Part shown: in pieces, positions 22,263 to 34,328 of the stretch
How positions within the stretch are numbered: position 1 is the stretch's first letter
How the letters are laid out: each line of letters opens with the position of its first letter
Assembly (NCBI GenBank): GCA_003008705.1
Contig: PDUO01000004.1
Location: forward strand, 1,612,001-1,676,000
Source of the DNA: Pezicula radicicola
Taxonomy: Eukaryota > Ascomycota > Leotiomycetes > Helotiales > Dermateaceae
DNA length: 64,000 bases
Reading direction: 5' to 3'
Notes under the pieces: model-generated
Databases searched by the model: none
Told to the model about the DNA's origin: nothing
What the model saw: the letters and a program-made list of their open reading frames with translations, nothing else
Translations under genes and position numbers: made by a program

Positions 22263-23548
22263 ATGACTATGGCCATTGACAACCAACAACGTTTTGGCGG
22301 CGTGAATTTCGACCACATGCCTTACACTACCACTCCTCAGTTCACCGATCCATGGCCCTCACAACAGCAGCAGCAGCACCACCACCACCACCAGCACCAA
22401 CAGCAAACTTCGGCCCCAACGAGCCATTCCCTCTACTCGTCTCACTCTCACGGTCTCAATCCCAACCTGGGACTCGATAGCATTGCAAAGCAGCAAGCGG
22501 CTCGCATTGGCAGCAATGTTTCAATGGCACCTTATGCCAATGTTCCGGCAACAGCAGGTAGCTCTCACTCGGTGGACATCTATGGACAGGGAGTACTCAC
22601 CATGCCGCAAGATCTTTTGAACCCGAATCATCGTCTCCATTCCATATCCCCAGGTTATGGCAATGATGTCCAATATACGCGAGCACCTTCGCCGTCCTTT
22701 GTACCAACCTCGACCCCATATGACGGGATGGGCTACGCTCCAGCTCCCGTCAGATCCACTTATGCTGTCCCACAGCAGCAACAAGCACAGCATTCTCGAC
22801 GATTATCACATCCGTCAGTACCCTCTTCTCCCTACGATGACGCACAGCGGCAGCAGCAGCAGCAACTTCCACAACGGACCTCTCATATTGACTTACCGGA
22901 CAGAAGCCTCGCCGAACAAACAAGCAGAAGTTTTGGGGATGCGATTGATGCCAGCAGAGGCATGATCGCCATGAGTCAGGACGCGACGCCGCGCAACATC
23001 TATGGGCCGCAAGGTCGCACAGGAAGAGGATCAGGTGATTCATATGGATTCCCTTCCACGCACTCAACCAGTTCGTCAATCTCCTCCTCAGGGAACTATA
23101 CTCCGTATTTTAGTGGCTCAGTGGATTCTTCAGTAAGCGATTATTCCAATGCGGGCTCAGACATTGAGTCAGTCTCGTCGCGAACCCTCCCTCGACCATC
23201 CGGCCTTCTCAGCAATGGACTGCCTCCTGCACCACAGTCAATGATGGGCCAGTTCAGCTCGAAGGTATCTTCGAGTACGCAGAAGAAGCACAAGTGCAAA
23301 GTTTGCGACAAGCGATTTACGCGGCCGAGTTCCCTTCAGACACACATGTACAGCCATACTGGAGAGAAGCGTAAGTCTATTTAGCGCCCGATTTTAAGTG
23401 CCTTTACTAACACGCAGTAGCATTCCAGTGTGAGGTTGAAGGCTGTGGCCGAAATTTTTCGGTTGTATCGAACTTGCGCAGGCATCGCAAGGTGCATAAG
23501 GGCGAGGCGCAATCTGAGGCCGGCTCGGAAGATCACCAGTCGGACTAG
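22263..23548 (+). CDS. flbC: C2H2 zinc-finger transcription factor, FlbC-like
   Basis: Exons 22263-23370 and 23421-23548 encode 411 residues. The long N-terminal part is low-complexity (Gln/His tract near residues 35-55, Ser/Pro/Tyr-rich elsewhere) and typical of an activation region. Two tandem C2H2 fingers sit near the C-terminus: CKVCDKRFTRPSSLQTHMYSH and, after TGEKP, CEVEGCGRNFSVVSNLRRH. The intron splits the linker; the TAG acceptor at 23418-23420 restores TGEKPF. The tail is short and acidic. The finger pair with its C-terminal position fits FlbC of Aspergillus, a regulator of conidiation onset, but other two-finger factors of this type exist, so orthology is moderate. The start chosen is the ATG at 22263 (MTMAIDN). 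A long, CT-rich leader precedes the gene. Confidence 0.7.
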
Positions 23549-24590
23549 ATGTATCTCTCACGAGACAGATGACATCCATTTACGACTTGTCGATATCCTT
23601 TCTCCACCTACGGCGGCGGTGGATGCTTTCCTTCTGAAAAGACGAAAGCGTCAAAAAGTCGAATTTTGTGGAGACCCAACAACTTGCCGGGTCTCGTGTT
23701 ATTTTTACAGAGTCGTTTTGCTTTTTCCCGCGATATCCCCTTCTGCGCGTTGATATCCCCTGGTGCGGTTTTTTTTAGACCATTACTCTTATTCTAATAC
23801 TATCGCTGAGAAGAGCCCGAAAAAACGGGCTTTGTGGAAATATTTTTGCATTTTTGGGAAACTGGCGTTGGTGGGATGAGAGAGAACTCGCCATATTGGC
23901 TTGAGAGAATTGTATTACTACGGGAGAGCTTTTTCTTGACCCTCGTTATGTCACATATACCCATTACGGCCTCTTTGAGAGAGAGGAGGTTATTACCTAC
24001 AGCCATACAGTCGCTACAACTAAAATCTAATGTTATGAATACCTACTACCTACATAATGCTTTTCAGTCTCGTCATGTTCATCGTCTATACGCGCCTTGC
24101 TTATTTATTTGCCTTTGCATTATCACACCTATGATCCGTCGGTGAAGTAGCAACGTTAGTTGACTCTTGTCACATGTCTATTCTGTGCCTTCCCCTTTTT
24201 CCCTTTTCTCATGGCTTACCTCGGAGTTTTCATTGTATGATCATGTCAACATGATTGCTTGATAGGTTCTCCTACTTCGGAGCCTCACACCGCTCCCATA
24301 CAAACCCCACCATCGATCATGCGCCTCTTCGCATCTGTTTGCAGATCTCTACGGTCTACCCCAATGCCACCACACACCGCTTTCCTAAAGGGAGCGCAAC
24401 GCTCCGAACCTCTCAAGGCTCTCTCGCCAATCACGCGATATGCATACCTAGTCCTCCATACAGTACAACTAGTATACTAAGGTACAGTACATGTACTTTT
24501 GTACCTTCTCCACCATTTCTCTCTGCTTCAAACAACCTAATCGGCATCCCTTGGACCCTCAGATGCGCCTATCAAATTAAAAGGAAAGCT

Positions 24591-24617
24591 CAAGGTCAAG
24601 GTCAAGGTCAAGGTCAG
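24591..24617. repeat. AAGGTC hexanucleotide array
   Basis: Four consecutive AAGGTC copies with a partial fifth. It is not telomeric (TTAGGG is absent). Confidence 0.85.
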
Positions 24618-26814
24618 ACTCACAGACAACTTAGTCATATGGTTTGGCAAGGCTGACTGACACAGCTGTCGTTGGTTTTCAACGTTTACTCCGCCACCTC
24701 AAATCTCCCAGGAGGATACCGATACTAGCAGGAGCCACAGAAGTCCCACCCGAGCCACTCGTAGGCCAGCTACTCCGTCTACAAAGCACTGTGAGCACAC
24801 ACAGTGTATGCAGTGTAGGCAGTGGATGCACCTACCATTCTACGACCCCCTTTTGGGCACCCCATCTTTGACGCTTCCTTGCATTATATTTCCAAAATAA
24901 TGGAAAATGCACCAGACATGCCCTGGTCCGTTTCAGAAGATGCTGTGACAGGGGGTCCCTTCTCATTGGGCCTAACCCTAACCGTTCGAAATTTCGCGAG
25001 ACAGGGGGTGAGGGCATTCCAACGTCATAATTTTCGTCCGATGCTCGATTGGCTCGGGAAGGCGCTACAAATTCACAAACCCCTCTCGGTAAAGACCCCG
25101 GGCAACCAGTCAGCGAGTTCCACATCAACGGTCGCTTGTTCCGGTAAAAGGATATCAAACCTCTCTCCATCTCTTCGCTAGGTGCCTATATTATGCTATA
25201 CTATGCTGATTGATACACCGCGACGGACCTCGCGGGAGGATTTCAATACGAAGAACATCATACAGTACCGTCCTGTATCAAAGAGCACTGACCGCAGGTT
25301 CAGCTGAGAAGGTTGTATCATCGCCCTGGTCAAGTCACAAGTGTCGCCGACTCGTAGCCGCCTCGAATTTGAGTAGCGGTTGTGGAGTTGTCAATCGCAA
25401 TTGACGAGTCAAAAAAGAGAGACCAGCTGCGTTTTTTAGGGGTCCTAAGATTTCGTCATCGTCGAGATACTGCAGGTGTCACGGCAAATGTCAAGAGCCA
25501 GCTTGGCCTCAAATCCTCGGTTTGACCCAGTGATCTGTGGAGAAAACCCCGGGTTACCTTCTTCCTTTCATCGATGTTACAGTGGTACAGTATAACCAGG
25601 ATTAAATACAGTACCGTACTGTACTGTACCTTTATAAAGATTTTGACGGGTCCTTCGGGCATCGTCACCCAAGGCGAATCGGAATCAGAATGTCCATCAG
25701 CGGAGAGTCAATTGGGTCTGTCTCAATAGATATTGTTTCAAGTTTCTCAGCTCAGCATGCCCAATATTATTCAGCCTGTTATCATAATGTGTGAATCTGA
25801 TTACCCAAGCTCTGCGTAGGTATAGGATGCTTAAGCTCAGGCGGATGATGATGTCAAGCACTCCGGACCAGAGATAGAAAGTTGTGGATTGGTTAAGTTT
25901 CGAAACGAATCCTCTCTGGACGGAAGATGCCATGGAGTTTAGTTTCGGTCGATGATGGTTGGTTGGTTGGCCGTAAATGTCATCTTACCTCTTACCTGTT
26001 ATCTTAGACTTCTCGAGCTTTGGTTCCATCATTACAGTATTAGAGGGTTTCAGCACATATTATTCTCATTAGCTTGCCCAGAACAGCCCACATCTTCCCT
26101 CTTTAGGGTTAAGATATGCACAGCTTTCATTATTTATACAACAGTCCACTTCTTCTTGTACAAAACAACATACAGACAAGCCACAGACCATGTGGAGCCG
26201 ATACTCTTTTATGGAGCCCTTGTAGAAATGTATGCAGAAAAAATATGTAGTAAGCGAGGGTATGCTCTTCAATTTGTGGGACCCTATTCTACATATTATT
26301 TTGATGTGCTAAAACCCTCTATTAGTGGTTTGGTATTTGGTACTTGGTACTTGGTGTGTTACAGTGCAGGTTTTTTTTTTTTTTGAGTTGATGGCTGCAG
26401 GGCACGGTAGGCTGATGTCATGTGGCTTGATGGACAGCAGGGGTTGAACGGCATGGCGCCGTCGACGGGGATTCGGAGTCGCGGCAGGGATGGGAGGAAC
26501 GCGGTACTCCAAGCTTCACGAACCAACGTCACCGATACTACTTCGTACAGTCCCAATTTCACAATCAGGCATCATACGAAGTAATAATCTGAATTCTATC
26601 AATCCCAACGAAAACTTCCCCACAGTGTCTTGCGAGGTACATTACAGTGTACGTACTGTGCGTACGTAGCAAGAAGGCAAGGAAGAATGATATGATGATT
26701 TCTAACTGGTTTTCAACCTCTTCTTCCCAAGACGCACTCTTTCAAGACTCGATTCCCACCTAGCTCGTCCTCCCTGTATATCTGGCATCATCATTACCAC
26801 ACTCATTATCACCC

Positions 26815-26850
26815 ATCATCATCATCATCGTCATCATTATCGTCATTATT
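26815..26850. repeat. ATC/GTC microsatellite
   Basis: Repeated ATC triplets interrupted by GTC and ATT. It is intergenic. Confidence 0.8.
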
Positions 26851-27086
26851 AGAAGAGGCGTCCGGGAGAAAAAAGTGACTTTTGTGCAAAGCTTGTTAGC
26901 ATTTGCCTAAAAGTTTAGTAATACAGGACCCTGAAATTCAAACTTCATCATCAACCAAGTGGCAAAGGCAACTTCAAGGCTCAAGCCCGTCTGGCATAGG
27001 GTACCGCATCAATCATCTTGCAATACGGTCTTGCGTATTCATTGCATTTACATTGTTATGTGTATGTGTATATGTATATGTACTGG

Positions 27087-27285
27087 TACCGTACGAATTG
27101 GTTTATAAGAGATCATTTTCATTGGGTCAACTAAGTTACCTAAGTCAACTAAGCTACTTAAATCAAGTGGGTTACCTAAATGAAGTGAGCTACTTAAATC
27201 GAGTTACCCAAATCAAGTGAGTTACTTGAATCATCTGAATAAACATTCATTCAAAATGATCTCTTATTAACCAATTCGTACGGTA
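27087..27285. mobile_element. MITE with long TIRs and TA target duplication
   Basis: CCGTACGAATTGGTTTATAA at 27089 and the reverse complement of the end at 27283 (CCGTACGAATTGGTTAATAA) begin near-identical terminal inverted repeats of about 33 bases, with one mismatch in the first 31. TA flanks both sides (27087-27088 and 27284-27285), as for Tc1/mariner-derived MITEs. The body of about 125 bases is six copies of a roughly 18-nt unit such as GTCAACTAAGTTACCTAA. There is no transposase, so it would be non-autonomous. It sits in a TATATG-rich stretch. Confidence 0.85.
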
Positions 27286-27826
27286 TATGTATATGTGTGG
27301 CATAATGGCATTTACATCAGAATGCAGAATGCAGAATGCGCGTGGCATTGTGGAATGACATGGTAGCCTTGCATACAGACAGACAAAGTGTCTTTTCTTG
27401 TTGCTTGGTATTTCTCAGCCTTGCGGAAGACCTGAAGCGGCTGGCTGAGTGAATCAACCAGAAAGCCACCCGCCTTTTTTAACACCCACAATAAATAAAA
27501 CATTGCTGCTGTCTTCCTATCTCCATTCCTCGGGAGAGACAGATGATGGTTCTTTAGGCATGGCGTGAGCAATATCAAGGTAAAGGGCGTCCTGGTTTGG
27601 AATTGAGGTGTGACTCGTGAGCACGGAGCAGAGGACCAGAAATCTCCAGATAACTTATAAACATCCACTTGAATCCTACTGTCTCTCCACACAACACCGT
27701 CGGGAGAAAAGCCAATAGTTGCATTTACTGCAATTACCGATCCCGAGTTCCTGCGAACTTCCCAATTTCAGACCCAAATCTCCAGCCCATTCCCATTCCA
27801 GAGAGAAACAACACTAACACACATGG

Positions 27827-28146
27827 CCTTCGTCACAGTCCAACACCATTCTCCTCTCTTTAATCGTAGCTGGAGTCCTCAGCGCCTGGCTTTTCGGCTT
27901 CGAACTCTTCCAGTTCGAAATCCCGATACGCAGATTCCATTTCAACGTCCTGAGCCGGCGACGCAGAGTTGGTTGAATGTAGGTGGGCTTCTTACTTTGG
28001 CGGTGGTTGTGTTGGGAGTTTTGGTGTCTTGGACTGGTGCGTTGAAGACTGATTGGTGGGAGCTTGTTTTGGGTTATTGGATACGTTGTTCTACTTTCTA
28101 CCTTTTTCTACCTCTTCCTCGAGGGATGATGTCCTTTTGGGGATAG
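27827..28146 (+). CDS. Doubtful small membrane-protein-like reading frame
   Basis: Two frames look partly protein-like. One opens at an ATG (27823) and ends with a hydrophobic GGLLTLAVVVLGVLVSW and ends at 28146. Another, without an ATG, reads TILLSLIVAGVLSAWLFGFE and would need an upstream exon joined at the CACAG near 27836. I recognise neither and cannot choose between them; a small spliced gene or chance are both possible. Confidence 0.15.
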
Positions 28147-29322
28147 TCAAGGACTCCATTGCTCGCTGCAACCTCAACTTGAATTGCTCAGACCACCTCA
28201 ATCACCGAGACTCATAATCGAATAGCCATTTTCCAGACTATTTCGCTTGGAGCACATGAGGCCAACCGCAGGAAGTTCCTCTCTAAGAGTGTTGTCCTTT
28301 AGTATTAGGGTTTCCAACCAAAAAGTTGATTTGAATAACTTGTGCCGAAGTGGTATGGCTAATAATGCCCTCAACTGTACCTCTTGTACACTCTTGTGAT
28401 TTTGAGTATCGAGCTGTAGAGTCAGTTTTGTAACTACCAGCTAACAACCCATCTAGTGGCTTAGTATGCCTGTCGCCGGTGCAGCGGGTATTTTGCTCGT
28501 CATGGCCCAAGAAAGTGGTAGTGGAATCGATGAGATCGACTGATACGGATCGACAATATCTTAATCAGTCAACCGATACAGTCCATCCAGAGCTGTTCCC
28601 GGAGAACTCCATGTTGCACCACTCCAGCAGAAATTCCACTCTGCAAATTAGGCCAACAAAATCGGTGTCTTCAGAAATATTCGTCACTTTTAACACCAAG
28701 CAGCAAAGGAGTTGCTACGGACCCGGACTTCGAAGAGTCTTCATTCTTAGAAGAGTTGGTGTTAAAGCAGAGATGGCGACGGGCGGCAGAGATGTAATGC
28801 CAGGCGATTACAATAGGACAGTAGACTAGGTAGTAATTTGCTGAATGAGTATCTGCCATGATGAGTAGGTGTCTGAGTGAATTAAAGTGATGTTTTGTTC
28901 CAGAGTGTGAGTTGCCCGGGTGCTATCAGAGTGTTTTGAGATGGGGGATTCGAACGATTATATGTTGTACGATTGATAATAATGCATGATTTATCATCCG
29001 CAGGATCCGTTGACTTGCATGTTGGCATATGGCGAGACATGTACTGTCGGGGTTGTCCTGGCAAGTTTACGATGTACGATGGAAATAAATCGGCATCATC
29101 CTTGGCACTGCTCTTTCCGAGGCCTATCACGCCAGCAGAGATCAAAACCCGAGGGCCAACACGGCAATGCATCACAGTTGGAAAAGACGAAAGAGCACAG
29201 AAAAATACGTAGGTACACAAGTTCTTTTTCCTTTGCTACATTAATGGCATTTATTTTACATGTCTCCCAAAAGAACGCCGTCTCGCTAGCTCGCAACCCA
29301 AAGTCCCCTTCCCTAATATCCC

Positions 29323-32300
29323 TTAAATGACAATTGCAAGCTCTGGTCTATCCATTCTCTCGTCATCCAAGTTAGGGTAGTAGGGAATCATAGCGTCTGC
29401 TCCTTGCACGTACGCATCGTTGTACAATCTCCAGTATGGCTGTCTGACTTTGCGAGCTGGGTGGAAAAGTCCGGCCCAGACATAGTTCATGGTCAGTCCA
29501 CTTCCAACAGCCATGCGGATTGCGTCGATAGCCTCGACAATGCGGTCAATGACGTGGGGACTGGTCTCGAAGAGGTTGGGGTAGAGTAGGTTAAGAAGAT
29601 GTAGCATGGCATCCTCACAGCCGAGTCCGACTACTCCCAATGCCACATGCTTGACAACTGAAGCCGCTGTCTGTCGATGGACTTGATCTCTGTCGATCAG
29701 AGCGTCTTCCAGCAGAGGAGTTACGGCGTAGACGTAATCCTTGGCCATCTCGCCAATGTATTCGAAGAGGAAGGAAAGAGACTTGAGAACACCGTTCTGC
29801 ACGTTAAGCTCTGGAACACGATATTCATTCATGAGCGCTGGCAGCACTGTGAATGGTGCGCAAGTTTCCGCAACAATACCAATGGCAACAGCTGTACACA
29901 CACGAGATTGACGTTCCTGTACTCTGAGATTGTTAAGTAGGGTTGCAAGTACGTCCTGAGGCCCGATAGCTTTGGCAATGAAACCGAATGTATTGTTTGC
30001 TGCTCGTCGAATACCCTTTTTGTGTGCTTTAAGCATGTCCAGAAGCTCGAAGCAGATTCTCATCCATTCTCTTGCGTTCACGCTTTCAGGGCCACGATCT
30101 GCAATACGACCAACCAAGTCAATGGTATTTTCCTGAACCTTTTCGTGACGATTTCGTAAAATTGGCGTCAGTCGTGGTAGTAAATCTTTGATTGGTGGTT
30201 GCATCTGGGCAATACCAACAACTGTGACAATGGATCGAAGAGCTCCAAGAATAGATCCAAGAACTTCAGGATACTCTTCACCCAAGTATTCGTAAAGCAC
30301 AATGCCAAGCTTGCCCATCAAAGCGTCTTCACCGCATTGCTTCATGACCATGGCGATGCGAGAAATTAAATCGGCAGCCTGTTGTCGAACGGTGGCTGAC
30401 TTGTTATTGAGTCGCCAGAGAATTGTACTGACAATCTGAGGAAGGTATGGCTTGCAACGCGTGCCAAGAGCATTCACGACAGTACCAAAGCCGTTCAGCA
30501 TGACGATGTCCTCAACGCTCTGTTCCTGGAACGAGTGAAGGATGCCATCAATCAGTCTCTCCTCCAACCTTTCACCAATATCAGCAGCACCGAGACTTGC
30601 GATGACTTTCTCCACTGTCTCAACAGTCATCTTTCGGTAAGCCTCACTCTCATCCTTGAGATTGTTGACAATTCTCTCCACAATCTCACCAACTCCCACT
30701 TTTTGTCCCAAATCCACAGTAGTTTCAACTACTTGACGGTAATTCCGTTTGTCCAGTGCCATTCGCCGAACCCAGAAGCTCTTGAAAAACTCGTCAAGTA
30801 CATGCTCCTTCAAGTATCCTGCCGTCACACCATCCGTCCCAGCACATTGTGATACCACCTTGAGCACAACCTTCTTCATTTCCTCATCAGGAGAAGAGAA
30901 TTCTCTTAGAAGAATCTCCATAATTTGACTGGTGTAATAATTGGCATACTCCTCGTCCATTAATGGAATAATATATCCCACAGCCTTCAAGAATCCGGCC
31001 AAGCCCTTTCCACGCTGTTTTCTAAAAAATAAGTTAGTGATAGTAAGGGGTGGTTGACAGAAAGAGATTGAGTCCAGTCAAAAAAAAAGGTCCAAAAAGC
31101 GGTTCCAGGGAGTGCTTTTAGTTGAGCTGAGAGCTCGACAAGGCAGCAAGGTGCCTATCGCTGCGATTATACCTGCTCAAGTGGTTGAGTTTCTTGAAGG
31201 TAACATTGCAAAGAGTGCATTTGTGGGGTTTGTTGGGGTCTGCGAGGTCTGCGGCCTTCCCGAGGTAGGCTGGAGTATTGTTGTGCTTTGTTAACCTGTA
31301 TTGCGACACCTTGGAGATTTTGCAAAGCGCGCAATAGTAGGTTTTGGAGTCTCTGATATTGCGTTCTGATGCCTTGTCGACTGTTCGTTTGTTCTTGTGG
31401 CGTTGAGCAGCTTGGGCTTCAAGCTGCTGAGCAGAAAGCTCAAAGTCGCCAGAGATTGTTTCGTTTGCTGCAGCAACCGTCGTGCTCTAGGGTATTACAG
31501 TCCCAAAGACAGAGATGAGCTGGACTATAGTCGTTATGCAGCAGGTTGACAGAGGAGGATGCAGGCTTCAGAGAGATGAACAGGATGCGGACCGGAGGTT
31601 GTAGAGATACAGGTGGAAGAAAATTCCAGTATATTAGCCAGGCTAGCAGCCCTCCAGAGGTAGGTCCCATCTAGTGTTGTGGGCGTCCAGGTCCATAGAG
31701 GGCAAGTCCGGCTGAGAAAAAAAAAAGATTAAACATACCTTGCCCCGCTCCAAAGTGGATTCAGGATATCATCAAAACTCTCAATACCATAGGGGTTCGC
31801 CGCTTCAGCCAGTGCTGCAATCGCCAGACTCGTCACAGTTCGTACTTTGGTCTGATCGTCATTAAGATTTCCACCAATGCAGTCAACGAGGCCTTTCAGA
31901 TGCGGTAGAACTGCACAACCCATTAGGATTGGGATTTGCTGCACAATCTTAACACCTGTATGTCTCGCCTGCCATGACTTCTTGCTCCTGCAAACAGCCC
32001 GCAAGAATGGTAAGAGTGCTGGAATTCCGAGAGCTGACGCAACAACGGCGAAAGCTCGTGCAGTGGTGTTTCTGACGTACTCATCAACGTGATCGATATC
32101 AGGCCTCATGGTACTAATCATATGAGCAAGACCAGCTGCCTTACTGAGGTTAGATATGATCTCTCGGCCCTCGACTCTTGCATAGTAGTCTTGGTCGATA
32201 AGTAGGGGTTCGATGACTACTAGAATCTTATGGACATATGGCCGGACAAGATCATCAAGCTTGTAGAGAACACGGTCAATGACCTTAACCAGCAAATGTC

Positions 32301-33708
32301 GTTCTTGGTCCTCAAGTGTCTTCTCCATTAGAAGAGGAAGGATTTGGTTGAAAAGAGGGCCTGCGCCGAATTGCCGTGCATTGTCTGTAAGCTGGCGAAG
32401 TGCTGTCTTTCGCATTGGTGGTGTACCGTTCTTAACCTTCAGCAGCAGTCTCATGATCTTTCGTTCCTTCAACTCCTCCACACTCATAGAATTCTCGTCA
32501 CTTCCATCAGTAAGCTTCCCAAAATAAGCCATATCCTCCGCTTTGAAAAACTGGAGATCCCCTACTCCCGGAATCTCGGTTGGAAGCTGCTTTCCAAGTG
32601 CTCTGCCACTATCTGGATCTTGCATCGTAAAGCCTCCAGTGGGAGCAGGAGTTTGCATGAGCTTGTGAGCAGGGGCTCGAATAGGGGCATATCCTGGCGG
32701 TGGTTCAAGAATTTTGTAACCCTCTGAGGGCAGCATCGCATCCAATTCCTCATCGGATAGGGGGGCATTTCTGTTCGAGATATCCGTTCCAAATGCTGTT
32801 GGCATCATCGCCCCGCCCATCTGTGAGGGGTGCATAGGTGTAACCAGACCCTGATTTCCAACTGGCGTTGCTGCAGGTGCTTGATCCCATCGTGACCGTC
32901 GAGGTGTTGCTCCTACTGCCGTAGCTCCTGGCGCAGGTGTCTGGTCCCACCTTGAACGCTTTACCTTTGCATCCCCAGTTTGAGCAGTCCCATCTGTGGT
33001 GGTCTCAGAAGCAACATCCCACCGCTGTTTTCTCTTACGTCCAGCAGTTACTACCTCCGTGGAGCCTGACTCTTTGTTCTCCTTGTCGCTAGGAGATCCG
33101 CTACCCTCCTTGGCCAACGTAGCTTTATGATGAACCACCTCGCCATTCGCTGTTTTCTCCTCGATAGCCTTCCTCACTCTCTCTTCTTCTCGCTCCAAAT
33201 CCCTCTTGGCCATAATCTCTCTGTAAGTATCGCCATCCTCTGAAGCCCCGGCTTGCCTGTTTGCAGCAAAAGGATCAGCTCTTGTGGGGGTCAGAACACG
33301 GTCGAGTCGACGTTTCTGATAGTCGGTCTCACGGTCGGCAATGCGCGCACTCTTCTCCCGGCCCAGAAGAATGTCCTCTTCTTCAACGCCATTCCCATGA
33401 GCAAATTCGTTCATCTGCTCCTTCGATGCCGTGTATTGTCCCACGAGGCGCCTGCTAGTGTCGGCCTCCTCCATCTCATCGTCGTCGTCCCCATCTCCGA
33501 CTGCGATGGACGTGTTATAGCCCGCAAACTTGTCGCCTCCATCGCGTTCGTAGAGGGTGGTATCGAAACTTTCAGTTAGGGAGGCCTTAGTGGAGACATC
33601 AGTTCGCTGTTGGCTCGGATCAAACGTCTTCGACCCCTTCTTACCAGCAGAAGCGGCATTGCGCTCAGCCTGGAGCCTCCTGATCGTATCGAAATCGGAG
33701 TCAGACAT
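29323..33708 (-). CDS. HSH155: Splicing factor 3B subunit 1 (SF3b1/Hsh155/Prp10)
   Basis: This is the HEAT-repeat scaffold of the SF3b complex in U2 snRNP, which clamps the branch-site duplex. Exons 33708-31739 and 31021-29323 give 1222 residues, the usual fungal length. The N-terminus ([12 protein letters not shown]) is charged and carries RWD/TP motifs (RWDVASE, SRWDQTP, SRWDQAP at about 230-275). The HEAT part from about 420 is very close to human, including [21 protein letters not shown] and the conserved Lys in DDQTKVRT that corresponds to human K700. The splice restores [18 protein letters not shown] across a 717-nt intron, exceptionally long here. The C-terminus ends PELAIVI. The gene is divergent from MEX67 with about 620 bases between start codons. 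Identity is certain by eye. Confidence 0.97.
31118..31486 (-). pseudogene. Decayed C2H2-type zinc-finger gene inside the SF3b1 intron
   Basis: Within the 717-nt SF3b1 intron, on the same strand, a 123-codon frame without any ATG runs from a TAG at 31487-31489 to a TAA at 31118. It reads like a fungal two-finger protein: basic helix ([20 protein letters not shown]), then [19 protein letters not shown], a linker ([11 protein letters not shown]) and the second finger, ending SSSQLN. Spacing is C-x2-C-x12-H-x5-Y in finger 1 and C-x2-C-x12-Y-x5-H in finger 2, so each finger has one zinc-ligand His replaced by Tyr. Both changes equal CA to TA. I infer a captured, inactivated copy of a multi-copy gene; the source is unknown. 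A functional zinc-free domain is a less likely reading. Confidence 0.65.
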
Positions 33709-34328
33709 GGCTGGTTTTTGGAGTCATGAGTGTTGTGGGTGAAGATTTGTTGTGACGCTGAGTGCAAGCCTTGAGATATCGCGATTTTGCGTCTAGAATA
33801 GCTGACTAATCATACTCACGATTGACAGCCCAATGACCGACTGATCTAGTGGGTAGATACTTTGAGTAGGCAGCAAAATTTGTCAGAGACTTATATTGAT
33901 TGAGTTTAGTCTTTTATTATTATCCAACTGTCGGTAGGTGATGATTTGATAACTATGATGGCTCGAATACACTTCTTTCTTTGACTCATTAAGGCACGGC
34001 ACTTAGGTGACGTTGGATTAACACGTGATCAGACACCGGTTTTCCAAGTTCAGGCAAGGCTGCCACGCTAGGATGCAGAACAATGATTCTTTGAGACTGA
34101 CTACCTCACCTTACAACCCACCACCACTTCGACCCCTTCTCTCTCTAAACACAACACAACAAAACACATTTGCTTGCATCCTTTTCTCTCACAGAGCGAG
34201 CGCATTTCCCCTACAAACCCTGGGCTACGAAACACCTTCTCACGGCTGCGCAGCCATCTTTCTACCTCGCAGGTAGAGATTCACCTTTGAGGGGACTTTC
34301 AATAACAAAGCCACCCAACCACGCGACA
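33709..34328. promoter_or_regulatory. Divergent promoter, SF3b1 / MEX67
   Basis: About 620 bases separate two head-to-head mRNA-biogenesis genes. The MEX67 side (34.1-34.3 kb) is CA/CT-rich, as in many fungal leaders. No specific factor site is claimed. Confidence 0.45.

Larger units (their letters stand above)
23549..29322. other. 5.8-kb gene-poor region
   Basis: No confident gene. The stretch holds a six-base AAGGTC array (24.6 kb), an ATC microsatellite (26.8 kb), a MITE (27.1 kb), several GTAC palindromes (around 24.48, 25.6 and 26.64 kb) and one weak candidate coding stretch near 27.8-28.1 kb. The part before 29.32 kb includes the 3' flank of the SF3b1 gene. Confidence 0.4.

Noticed and set aside
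24591..24617. AAGGTC array as a possible interstitial telomere
   Set aside because: The unit does not match TTAGGG or any known telomere repeat.
26903..27220. ORF with hexapeptide repeats (SQLSYL, NQVGYL, NEVSYL)
   Set aside because: It is only translation of the 18-nt tandem units inside the MITE.
28947..28961. GTTCGAATCCC-like word (minus strand) resembling a tRNA B box
   Set aside because: Flanking bases cannot form a T-arm stem or acceptor stem; no A box at the right distance. No tRNA was found in the window.
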